Source: Flavobacterium sp. (GTDB taxonomy: Bacteria; Bacteroidota; Bacteroidia; Flavobacteriales; Flavobacteriaceae). From it: 10,971 bases of DNA. The stretch is from positions 1 through 10,971 of the forward strand of contig JAHEBK010000028.1 of NCBI GenBank assembly GCA_024642295.1. The letters run 5' to 3'. The notes beneath the pieces were generated by a model. That model saw nothing but the letters and a program-made list of their open reading frames with translations. It was not told the DNA's origin and made no database searches. Made by a program: the position numbers and the translations under genes. Of the stretch, positions 1 to 5,995 are shown in pieces (the stretch's first letter is position 1; every line of letters starts with the position of its first letter).

Positions 1-126
1 TCCAGTGTTAGCTTCAATTAACCACTTACATTTTGAGGTTTGATTTCCAGAAGATACTTTTTTGTCTTGTGCGTTCGAATACCCAAACACAAATAAAGCC
101 AAAATTGTCAAAATTATTTTTTTCAT
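1..126 (-). CDS. Exported protein, N-terminal fragment (possible outer-membrane protein)
   Basis: Reading the minus strand from an ATG at 126 gives 42 codons open to the window edge, so the gene is cut off by the window. The first 19-20 residues form a clear signal peptide: MKK, then a hydrophobic stretch (IILTILALFVFGY), then SNAQ before the mature part. The mature start is polar and ends in KCKWLIEANTG, which resembles the first beta strand of small Bacteroidota outer-membrane beta-barrels. That family guess rests on about ten residues and is weak. The gene diverges from the beta-barrel gene at 368 with a 241-base AT-rich spacer between them. Export is well supported; function is not known. 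Confidence 0.7.
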   Translation of the reverse strand, partial: MKKIILTILALFVFGYSNAQDKKVSSGNQTSKCKWLIEANTG

Positions 127-288
127 GTTAATTTATTTTAAAATTAGTACAATAAAATGTATAAAATTATAATATTCTTATAATTATATTAAAAATACAG
201 TTGTTAACAACCTTATTAACATTTTGTGATAACGAAAAAACATAGAAATAATCTTCGAAAAAGTAGCTTATAAAATAAATTTAATTTT

Positions 289-306
289 ATAACGGCGTTA
301 TCTTTG
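289..306 (+). promoter_or_regulatory. Putative promoter -7 box with overlapping palindrome upstream of the beta-barrel gene
   Basis: TATCTTTG at 299-306 matches the Bacteroidota -7 consensus TAnnTTTG at every fixed position. The box overlaps a 13-base palindrome, ATAACG-G-CGTTAT at 289-301. No good TTG (-33) element sits 19-21 bases upstream. Start of transcription would be near 312, giving a leader of about 55 bases. The promoter call is inferred from the motif alone. Confidence 0.4.
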
Positions 307-367
307 CAAAAAAACAATAATTATAAAAAATTAAAGTTCTGAATCAATAACCTACAATTTAAAAATT

Positions 368-934
368 ATGAAAACGAAAATTTTAATCACAGCATTATTA
401 ATTGGATTTACAAGTATCACTCAAGCACAATCAATTCGATTAGGAATTAAAGGTGGAATTAATTACGCAAATCAAAATGGCACTAACATTTCAACAACTT
501 TTGGTGACTACCAGTCAGCTGACGCTATTACCAGTTATCATGCAGGACTAGTAGCAGAGATTAAGCTTTTTGAGAATTTAGCCATCCAACCCGAACTTTT
601 ATATTCGACTCAAGGAGCTACCTATAAGAATGCTGTTGAAGAATTTAAAAATGAGTTAGGTTATATTTCGATTCCAGTGGTTGCCAAAATATATTTGAGC
701 AAAAGTTTGAGTCTAGAAGCAGGTCCTCAGGCTTCGTTCTTATTAAGTGAAAGAAATAAATTTGACTACAAAGAATCTGAAACCTTTGAATTTGCTGGTG
801 TAGTTGGTCTTGGACTAAAGGTTACTAAAAATCTTTTTCTGCAAGCTCGATATGGAGTTGGACTAACTGAAGCTAGTAAAGATGCACAAACTAAAAACTC
901 AACATTTCAAATTTCGGCGGGAATTCTTTTCTAA
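368..934 (+). CDS. Outer-membrane beta-barrel protein, PorT-like family
   Basis: This 188-residue protein starts with a signal peptide (residues 1-20, MKTKILITALLIGFTSITQA, cleaved before Q). The mature part alternates polar and hydrophobic residues with many glycines and aromatics: IRLGIKGGINYAN near 23-35, AGLVAEIKLFENLAIQPELLYSTQG near 59-83, LGLKVTKNLFLQARYGVGL near 147-165. It ends in a short strand closing with a C-terminal Phe (FQISAGILF), as expected of barrels inserted by the BAM machinery. The pattern 'LGIKGGxN ... IQPELLYSxxG' is typical of the PorT-like beta-barrel domain family of Bacteroidota. Its length fits an eight-stranded barrel. No ligand or specific function can be assigned. 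It stands alone, with its own terminator before aroQ. Confidence 0.85.
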   Translation: MKTKILITALLIGFTSITQAQSIRLGIKGGINYANQNGTNISTTFGDYQSADAITSYHAGLVAEIKLFENLAIQPELLYSTQGATYKNAVEEFKNELGYISIPVVAKIYLSKSLSLEAGPQASFLLSERNKFDYKESETFEFAGVVGLGLKVTKNLFLQARYGVGLTEASKDAQTKNSTFQISAGILF

Positions 935-958
935 AGAACTTCAAAGAAATTTCATCAC

Positions 959-989
959 AAACCGTTCTATTATTGGAACGGTTTTTTTA
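959..989 (+). terminator. Rho-independent terminator after the beta-barrel gene
   Basis: A perfect 9-bp stem (AAACCGTTC at 959-967 with GAACGGTTT at 976-984) encloses an 8-base loop and runs into seven T residues (982-988). It lies 25 bases after the stop codon at 934 and ends about 20 bases before the aroQ start, which leaves very little room for a separate aroQ promoter. Confidence 0.85.
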
Positions 990-1009
990 TTTTTACAAAA
1001 ACTCAAAAT

Positions 1010-1423
1010 ATGAAAATTTGCATCATTAACGGCCCTAACCTTAATCTTTTAGGAAAACGTGAACCAGAAGTTTATGGCAGCCAAACTTTTGAAGAATACT
1101 TTACCAACTTACAAATCAAATATCCTACTATTGATTTTGTTTATTACCAAAGCAACATTGAAGGCGAATTGATTGATAAAATTCAAGAATACGGTTTTAC
1201 TTTTGATGGAATAATATTAAATGCTGGGGCATATACACATACTTCAATTGGAATAGGTGATGCTATCAAAGGGATTACCACTCCTGTTATTGAAGTTCAT
1301 ATATCCAATACATTTTCAAGAGAGAGTTTTAGGCACCAATCCTATATTTCTGGCAATGCCAAAGGAGTGGTTTTAGGGTTTGGATTAAAAAGTTATGATT
1401 TAGCGATTCAATCGTTTTTATAA
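1010..1423 (+). CDS. aroQ: Type II 3-dehydroquinate dehydratase
   Basis: AroQ removes water from 3-dehydroquinate to give 3-dehydroshikimate, the third step of the shikimate pathway to aromatic amino acids and folate; it is a cytosolic enzyme, usually a dodecamer. The family signature is complete: NGPNLNLLGKREPEVYG at residues 7-23, with the catalytic Arg17 and Tyr22 on the mobile lid; the NAGAYTHTS substrate-binding stretch at 71-79 (Asn71, His77); EVHISN at 95-100 with catalytic His97; and ESFRHQSYIS at 105-114 with Arg108. At 137 residues it is slightly shorter than the usual 140-150. The ATG at 1010 puts the conserved MKICIINGPN at the very N-terminus, so the start is secure. It follows a terminator by 20 bases, and the next gene converges on it. 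Confidence 0.97.
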   Translation: MKICIINGPNLNLLGKREPEVYGSQTFEEYFTNLQIKYPTIDFVYYQSNIEGELIDKIQEYGFTFDGIILNAGAYTHTSIGIGDAIKGITTPVIEVHISNTFSRESFRHQSYISGNAKGVVLGFGLKSYDLAIQSFL

Positions 1424-1429
1424 AATAGT

Positions 1430-1643
1430 CTCGACTGCGCTCGACTTGACAAAACGTCTTGACCAACTTACAACCATTGTCACATCGAGGAGTAATTTTT
1501 ATTCTAAAAAAAGCAATATAAAATGACGTTATTTGAATGTTTGCACTTCTAATTCCCCTCTTGAGAGGGGTTAGGGGTGTGTTTTATTTTTAGGTATTTA
1601 TATTTCAAATATTTAGTAAAACGTCATAGGTAGCACAGTCGAG
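1430..1643. repeat. Nested inverted-repeat region between aroQ and the CDF gene
   Basis: The 240-base gap contains several complementary pairs. CTCGACTG (1430-1437) matches CAGTCGAG (1636-1643) at the outer edges. The 13-base arms 1440-1452 and 1477-1489 match at 11 positions. ATGACGTT (1523-1530) pairs with AACGTCAT (1620-1627). CCCCTC/GAGGGG (1555-1560 and 1565-1570) forms a tight central hairpin. CTCGAC is also directly repeated (1430-1435, 1440-1445). No coding frame is evident. The GC-rich patches stand out from the AT-rich surroundings and resemble small dispersed intergenic repeats of flavobacterial genomes; that resemblance is recalled, not tested. Confidence 0.6.
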
Positions 1644-1663
1644 CTGCACCAACCAAAAACTCA

Positions 1664-2530
1664 CTAATCTGGTTCAATATGAATCAAGACGTTTCCTATA
1701 TAAGGCATTTCTTTTTTCAAAGTATCTTTTAATTGGTGTGCCAAATCATGGCCTTCCCTTACTGTAATTTTTGAATCCACAATAGCATGTAAATCAACAT
1801 GATATTTCATGCCTACTTTTCGAATAAAACATTTTTCAGTTGCAATAATACCATCAACCGTTTTTGCTACTAATCGGATATTTACAACAACATCATCATA
1901 CAAATGTTCGTCCATTATTTCCCCTAAAGCAGGTCTAAAAATCAAATAACTATTGTAAACAATAAATCCAGAAGCAAAAAGTGCCGCCCAATCGTCTGCC
2001 GCTTCGTATCCTTTTCCTAAAACCAAAGCAATTGTAATACCAACAAAAGCAGCAATTGAGGTAATTGCATCACTCCTATGATGCCAAGCATCTGCTTTTA
2101 CCGAAGAGCTATTCGCTTCAATTCCTTTTTTCATCACCAATCTAAAGGAATATTCCTTCCAAATAATAATCCCCCCTAAAACCAATAAAGTCCATGATTT
2201 AGGCAATTCATGAGGGGTATTTATATTAAGAATACTTTCATAAGCAATAACAGTTGCCGAAGTAATTAAAAAACCAACAACTATAAACGTTATCAGTGGT
2301 TCGGCTCGGCCGTGACCATATGGATGGTTTTTATCCGCTGGCCTACTAGAATATTTTATACCAAACAACACTAGAAAAGATGCAAAAATATCTGTAGTTG
2401 ACTCAATCGCATCAGCAATCAAAGCATAGGAATTTCCAAAAAAACCAGCCAATCCCTTAATGACAGCTAAACTGGTATTTCCTATGATACTAAAATAAGT
2501 TGCTTGAATGGCTTTTGCTTGATTTGACAT
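1664..2530 (-). CDS. Cation diffusion facilitator (CDF) family metal transporter
   Basis: CDF proteins are inner-membrane dimers that export divalent metals (Zn, Fe, Mn, Co, Cd) in exchange for protons. This 288-residue protein has the FieF/YiiP layout: six membrane segments in about the first 200 residues and a cytosolic C-terminal domain from about 205. The loop motif PADKNHPYGHGRAE (64-77) supplies Asp66, His69 and His73, matching site B of E. coli YiiP. Membrane segment 5 carries HHRSD, giving His150 and Asp154 of transport site A. Segment 2 reads ADAIESTTD, so site A has Glu43 and Asp47 where YiiP has two Asp. The C-terminal domain keeps His244, His248, His261 and the closing HIEPD, consistent with the dimer-interface metal site. 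The metal cannot be named from sequence. It lies downstream of murA on the same strand, behind a hairpin terminator ending 12 bases before its start. Confidence 0.93.
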   Translation of the reverse strand: MSNQAKAIQATYFSIIGNTSLAVIKGLAGFFGNSYALIADAIESTTDIFASFLVLFGIKYSSRPADKNHPYGHGRAEPLITFIVVGFLITSATVIAYESILNINTPHELPKSWTLLVLGGIIIWKEYSFRLVMKKGIEANSSSVKADAWHHRSDAITSIAAFVGITIALVLGKGYEAADDWAALFASGFIVYNSYLIFRPALGEIMDEHLYDDVVVNIRLVAKTVDGIIATEKCFIRKVGMKYHVDLHAIVDSKITVREGHDLAHQLKDTLKKEMPYIGNVLIHIEPD

Positions 2531-2542
2531 ATTTTATAATTA

Positions 2543-2597
2543 AAAAATCGTTCAAATAATCTCTTCAAAACTAACAAAGATTATTTAAACGATTTTT
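2543..2597 (-). terminator. Rho-independent terminator after murA
   Basis: Two 20-base arms (2543-2562 and 2578-2597) are complementary at 19 of 20 positions around a 15-base loop. In the minus-strand transcript the odd pair is a G-U wobble and the hairpin runs into six U residues; in a plus-strand transcript it would be a C-A mismatch. This favours action on murA transcripts. It begins 18 bases after the murA stop codon and ends 12 bases before the CDF start codon. Confidence 0.85.
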
Positions 2598-2615
2598 AAA
2601 ATGAATTTAAGATTT

Positions 2616-3929
2616 TTATTCCTCTCTAATAATTTTAGCGCCAATTGCTCTTAATCTTTCATCAATATTTTCATATCCACGATCAATTTGTTCAATGTTC
2701 TGAATAGTACTAGTTCCTTTAGCTGAAAGTGCTGCAATCAATAATGATATCCCAGCACGAATATCAGGTGATGACATCGTAGTTGCTTTTAACGTTGATT
2801 TGAAATCATGTCCCATAACCACTGCTCTGTGTGGATCACACAACATGATTTTAGCTCCCATATCAATTAATTTATCAACAAAAAACAAACGGCTTTCGAA
2901 CATTTTTTGATGAATCAAAACATCTCCTTTTGCTTGCGTGGCAACTACCAAAATGATACTCAACAAATCTGGAGTAAATCCAGGCCAAGGCGCATCAGCA
3001 ATAGTCAAAATTGAACCGTCAATATCTGTTTTTACTTCGTAACCATCGTTATGTGCAGGAATATAAATATCGTCTCCATTACGCTCTAATGTAATTCCTA
3101 ATTTTCTAAAGGTATTTGGAATCAATCCTAGATTATCCCAACTTACGTTTTTGATGGTGATTTCACTTCTTGTCATTGCCGCTAATCCAATCCAAGATCC
3201 AATCTCGATCATATCAGGCAAAACACGATGTGTACAACCACCCAAGCTTTTCACCCCTTCGATAGTCAATAAATTAGATCCTACTCCAGTGATATTAGCT
3301 CCCATAGAGTTCAACATCTTACACAGTTGTTGTAAATAAGGCTCGCAAGCAGCATTGTAAATTGTTGTTGTTCCTTTAGCCAAAACAGCCGCCATCACGA
3401 TATTAGCAGTCCCCGTAACCGATGCTTCATCAAGTAACATATACGTTCCTACTAATCCATCTTTGGCTTCAACACCATAAAAGTGATCTTCTCTATTGTA
3501 TCTGAATTTTGCACCAAGATTGATAAATCCTTCAAAGTGTGTATCTAATCTTCTTCTTCCAATTTTATCGCCACCAGGCTTTGGAATATATCCTTTACCA
3601 AAACGAGCCAAAAGTGGTCCTACAATCATAATTGAACCTCTTAAAGCACCACCTTCTTTTTTGAAAGCTTCCGTTTCAAGATAATCAACATTGACTTCGT
3701 CAGCTTGAAAGTCATAAGAACCATGACCGTTTTTATGTATTTTTACCCCTAAATTCCCTAGAAGTTTAATTAGTTTATTGATATCAATAATATCAGGAAT
3801 ATTGTTTATTGTTACTTTTTCAGAAGTCAAAAGAACGGCACACAAAATTTGTAATGCTTCATTTTTGGCCCCTTGTGGAGTAATTTCTCCTTTTAGACGA
3901 ATACCTCCTTCTATTTTAAATATACCCAT
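2616..3929 (-). CDS. murA: UDP-N-acetylglucosamine 1-carboxyvinyltransferase (MurA), Asp-type active site
   Basis: MurA transfers enolpyruvate from PEP to UDP-GlcNAc, the first committed step of peptidoglycan synthesis in the cytosol. The 437-residue protein is full length, with the two-domain EPSP-synthase fold. Conserved active-site residues are visible by comparison with E. coli MurA: Lys22-Asn23 (GAKNEAL), Arg97 (ALRGS), Arg126 (in GRRRLD), Asp321 (FTPDL, matching Asp305), Arg391 (DIRAG) and Arg417 (IDRGYE). The active-site loop reads KPGGDKIG, with Asp121 where E. coli has Cys115. This Asp form occurs naturally in Mycobacterium tuberculosis and Chlamydia and makes the enzyme insensitive to fosfomycin, which alkylates the Cys. 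The start ATG at 3929 gives the usual N-terminus MGIFKIEGG. The gene follows the DUF4290 gene by 66 bases on the same strand and has its own terminator. Confidence 0.97.
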   Translation of the reverse strand: MGIFKIEGGIRLKGEITPQGAKNEALQILCAVLLTSEKVTINNIPDIIDINKLIKLLGNLGVKIHKNGHGSYDFQADEVNVDYLETEAFKKEGGALRGSIMIVGPLLARFGKGYIPKPGGDKIGRRRLDTHFEGFINLGAKFRYNREDHFYGVEAKDGLVGTYMLLDEASVTGTANIVMAAVLAKGTTTIYNAACEPYLQQLCKMLNSMGANITGVGSNLLTIEGVKSLGGCTHRVLPDMIEIGSWIGLAAMTRSEITIKNVSWDNLGLIPNTFRKLGITLERNGDDIYIPAHNDGYEVKTDIDGSILTIADAPWPGFTPDLLSIILVVATQAKGDVLIHQKMFESRLFFVDKLIDMGAKIMLCDPHRAVVMGHDFKSTLKATTMSSPDIRAGISLLIAALSAKGTSTIQNIEQIDRGYENIDERLRAIGAKIIREE

Positions 3930-3995
3930 ATTGGTTTGCGAATTAAATTTATAATTTTAGTTTTTTAGTTCTTTTTTAGCTATTAGTCAATAGAC

Positions 3996-4712
3996 TTATT
4001 TCTGATTATTATTTTTATTAAATGGTTTTTTACCATTTTGATTTTTTTTATTTTGAATCTTTGGCTGACTTCCACCAACATTAATTTTGTTTGATATTCT
4101 TTTATTGGTACGCAACAAATCAGTGGTGTTAATCAATTCTTCGGAACTCTGAATTAAATTCAATTTACCCCCTGAAAGTTCGTATAAATGCTCAAAAATT
4201 ACATCATCTTTCACGGTGTCTTTGTTCCAACTCAAATAGGATTTTTTCATATGATTGGCAATGACTTTCACCAAAGCATTTTTCATTTCGCCTTCCTCCC
4301 ATTTATTTGCCACATCAATCATGTATTTGATATTGTTTCCGTAATATCTGTATTTTGGAAAATTTTGAGGATACTGCAACACATCTGGTTTCAATTGCAA
4401 AACCTCTCTTGAAGGAATTGGGTAAGGAGATTCCACATTCAATTTAAAATCAGACATAATGAATAACTGATCCCATAATTTATGCTGAAAATCAGGCACA
4501 TCACGCAAATGAGGATTCAAAGTTCCCATAACCTGAATAATGTATTTTGCTGCTTTATTACGCTCTTCATCACTTTCTATTAGCGTGGCTTGATCAATCA
4601 ATTTTTGCAAATGACGACCATACTCCGGAATGATTAAATGAGTTCTTTCGGCATTGTATTCCAAATGATGTACCACATCATTGGCATTTTCTTTTTGGTA
4701 TTTTGAATTCAT
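3996..4712 (-). CDS. DUF4290 domain protein, function unknown
   Basis: This 238-residue protein matches my recollection of the Bacteroidota-restricted DUF4290 family. The family core is visible as LEYNAERTHLIIPEYGRHLQ (18-37), then GTLNPHLRDVPDFQHKLWDQLFIMSDFKLNVESPYPIP (about 63-100) and KYRYYGNNIKYMI (about 120-132). It has no signal peptide or membrane segment and is likely cytosolic and mainly helical. From about residue 203 the tail becomes low-complexity and basic, dominated by Lys, Asn and Gln (for example KNQNGKKPFNKNNNQK), which could bind nucleic acid or simply be disordered. Being directly upstream of murA suggests co-transcription, but no role in cell-wall synthesis can be claimed from this. 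No catalytic motif is recognised. Confidence 0.8.
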   Translation of the reverse strand: MNSKYQKENANDVVHHLEYNAERTHLIIPEYGRHLQKLIDQATLIESDEERNKAAKYIIQVMGTLNPHLRDVPDFQHKLWDQLFIMSDFKLNVESPYPIPSREVLQLKPDVLQYPQNFPKYRYYGNNIKYMIDVANKWEEGEMKNALVKVIANHMKKSYLSWNKDTVKDDVIFEHLYELSGGKLNLIQSSEELINTTDLLRTNKRISNKINVGGSQPKIQNKKNQNGKKPFNKNNNQK

Positions 4713-4798
4713 AAGTGAATTGTATTTTTAATCTGAATGCAGATTTTTATGTATGTCAATAATTTGGCTACAGCCAAAGAAGTATGCTGTCTTTTCTT

Positions 4799-5083
4799 TT
4801 ATAAAGAAACAATCCCTTCAATAGTTGAAAGTTGTTGGTATTTTTCAATCACTGCTTGAGGACTTTCCATCTGAACATCAACAGAAACACTAGTAAATTT
4901 ACCCGTTTTAGATTGGGTTGTTTTGATAACGGCACCTAAACAATCAAAAGCTTTTTGAACTTGCTCTATCTTTTCCTTATCCGTTGGTACTATAAATTTG
5001 TATAAATACAAAGCAGGCCAAGTATTACTTTTTTCTAGCTCCCCCTTTAGTCTTTCATAAAATTCCTCGGTCTTCTTATCCAT
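4799..5083 (-). CDS. DUF493 family protein (YbeD-like)
   Basis: A 94-residue protein with the small alpha-beta sandwich pattern of the DUF493/YbeD family: a first strand WPALYLYKFIVPTD (22-35), a helix (KIEQVQKAFDCLG), a strand with the family's typical KFTSVSVDVQMESPQAVIEKYQQL (62-85) and the terminal IEGIVSL. E. coli YbeD has a ferredoxin-like fold similar to ACT-type regulatory domains. The biochemical role of the family is not established. It appears to be the first gene of a minus-strand group running through DUF4290 and murA: the next gene follows after 86 bases and a promoter-like region lies directly upstream. Confidence 0.85.
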   Translation of the reverse strand: MDKKTEEFYERLKGELEKSNTWPALYLYKFIVPTDKEKIEQVQKAFDCLGAVIKTTQSKTGKFTSVSVDVQMESPQAVIEKYQQLSTIEGIVSL

Positions 5084-5103
5084 CTTTGTTATTAAAATAA
5101 TAG

Positions 5104-5125
5104 CAAATATACGGTTTCAAATGTA
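5104..5125 (-). promoter_or_regulatory. Two tandem -7 boxes upstream of the DUF493 gene
   Basis: On the minus strand two exact TAnnTTTG matches lie 14 bases apart: TACATTTG (plus-strand 5118-5125) and TATATTTG (5104-5111). They are 21-42 bases upstream of the ATG at 5083, a sensible distance for a promoter with a short leader. I find no TTG element 19-21 bases upstream of either, so which box is used, if any, is open. Confidence 0.45.
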
Positions 5126-5210
5126 AAATCGTAACTTATAGAATATGATTTTTTGTCAAAATCAAAATATTAATTTAGACAGATGTCAAACTACTTAAAA
5201 ATAAAGTTAG

Positions 5211-5310
5211 ACACGAATTACACTAATTATCATAAATTAGTGAAACTATAAAATTAAATTTCATTTCAATAATGATGACCTGTAGAATTTAAGAAAATTA
5301 GTTTTCGTGT
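5211..5310. repeat. Inverted-repeat cluster, possible degenerate dispersed repeat
   Basis: ACACGAA (5211-5217) is complementary to TTCGTGT (5304-5310). Inside this pair, CACTAATT (5221-5228) and AATTAGTG (5235-5242) form a perfect 8-bp stem with a 6-base loop. The 5211-5228 arm also aligns in reverse complement with 5296-5310 if a 3-base gap is allowed. The arms look like the remains of a longer element with terminal inverted repeats. Confidence 0.45.
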
Positions 5311-5405
5311 AAATTGCTGCAATTTGTATATAAAAATAGTTATTCATTTTAATTGCTAGCACTTAATTTAGATACTAATTCTTTTAAAATCCCAAATAGT
5401 TTCAG

Positions 5406-5413
5406 TAAGTTTG
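5406..5413 (+). promoter_or_regulatory. Putative -7 box upstream of the P-loop NTPase gene
   Basis: TAAGTTTG is an exact TAnnTTTG match 18 bases upstream of the GTG start at 5432. Transcription would begin near 5420 and leave a leader of only about 12 bases. The position for the -33 element holds a T-run (near 5382-5385) rather than TTG, so the match is partial. Confidence 0.4.
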
Positions 5414-5431
5414 AATTTCATACCAAATTAA

Positions 5432-5977
5432 GTGCAAAAAAAAATCATTGTCATCACCGGTGGACCTGGAACAGGAAAAACAACACTCCTAAATGGTTTG
5501 AAAACTAAAGGTTTTTGTTGTTATCCCGAAATCTCTAGAGCCATTACATTAGAAGCTCAAAAAGAAGGAATCGAACAGTTATTCCTACAAAAACCATTGT
5601 TATTCAGTGAATTATTACTCAAAGGAAGAAAAGAACAATTCGAAAACGCTCACAAAGAAACGGATAGCATTGTTTTTATAGATCGTGGTTTACCTGATAT
5701 TTTGGGATATATGGATTACATAGGAGATTCTTACCCCGATTACTTTGAAAAATCCTGTCAGGAAGCCACTTATTCACAGGTGTTTTCTCTTCCACCTTGG
5801 AAAGAAATTTACGAAAGTGACGAAGCTCGATATGAAAATTACGAACAAGCTGAAAACATTCATCAAAAGATAGTAGGATCTTATAAAAAATTCAATTACA
5901 ATCCAATCGAAGTCCCCAAAGACACTGTTGAAAACCGCATTCGTTTCATACTCCAATCCATCCAACACGAATCTTAA
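5432..5977 (+). CDS. P-loop NTPase of the AAA_28 type, function unknown
   Basis: This 181-residue protein has a Walker A motif GGPGTGKTT at residues 10-18, a Walker B-like strand SIVFIDRGLPD at 79-89, and a lid-like segment from FSLPPWKEIY to ARYENYEQAE (118-140). This is the layout of small ATPases annotated as AAA_28, related to the nucleotide-kinase-like domain of NadR. The substrate is unknown; the fold allows either a kinase or a regulatory NTPase. The start is GTG: a TAA stop in the same frame lies directly before it (5429-5431) and no in-frame ATG precedes the Walker A motif. An A9 run (5436-5444) follows the start codon. The recQ-like gene begins 18 bases after its stop, so the two are probably one transcript. 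Confidence 0.85.
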   Translation: MQKKIIVITGGPGTGKTTLLNGLKTKGFCCYPEISRAITLEAQKEGIEQLFLQKPLLFSELLLKGRKEQFENAHKETDSIVFIDRGLPDILGYMDYIGDSYPDYFEKSCQEATYSQVFSLPPWKEIYESDEARYENYEQAENIHQKIVGSYKKFNYNPIEVPKDTVENRIRFILQSIQHES

Positions 5978-5995
5978 TTTTTGATTCCATTGACT

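Larger units (their letters stand above)
5084..5431. other. Divergent intergenic region (348 bases), no gene seen
   Basis: This AT-rich spacer separates the minus-strand DUF493 gene from the plus-strand P-loop NTPase gene. It holds promoter-like boxes near both ends and, in the middle, an inverted-repeat cluster (5211-5310). No reading frame with a recognisable product, no tRNA and no structured RNA of known type was seen. Confidence 0.6.

Noticed and set aside
1430..1643. Possible CRISPR array
   Set aside because: The repeats are short inverted pairs with irregular spacing, not regularly spaced direct repeats, and no cas gene is present.
3151..3684. Two small plus-strand open frames of 62 codons each inside murA
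   Set aside because: They lie wholly antisense to a complete, well-conserved murA and show no family motif, signal peptide or promoter; they are by-products of murA codon use.
4188..4412. A 74-codon plus-strand frame antisense to the DUF4290 gene
   Set aside because: It is hydrophobic by chance, has no promoter and is fully covered by a better-supported gene.
4730..4746. Terminator between the DUF493 and DUF4290 genes
   Set aside because: The T-run follows the stem on the plus strand only, while the surrounding genes are on the minus strand.
5981..5995. TTG start for the RecQ-like gene five codons upstream of the ATG
   Set aside because: The extra residues IPLT add no conserved sequence, and an ATG at 5996 gives a normal N-terminus 18 bases after the preceding stop.
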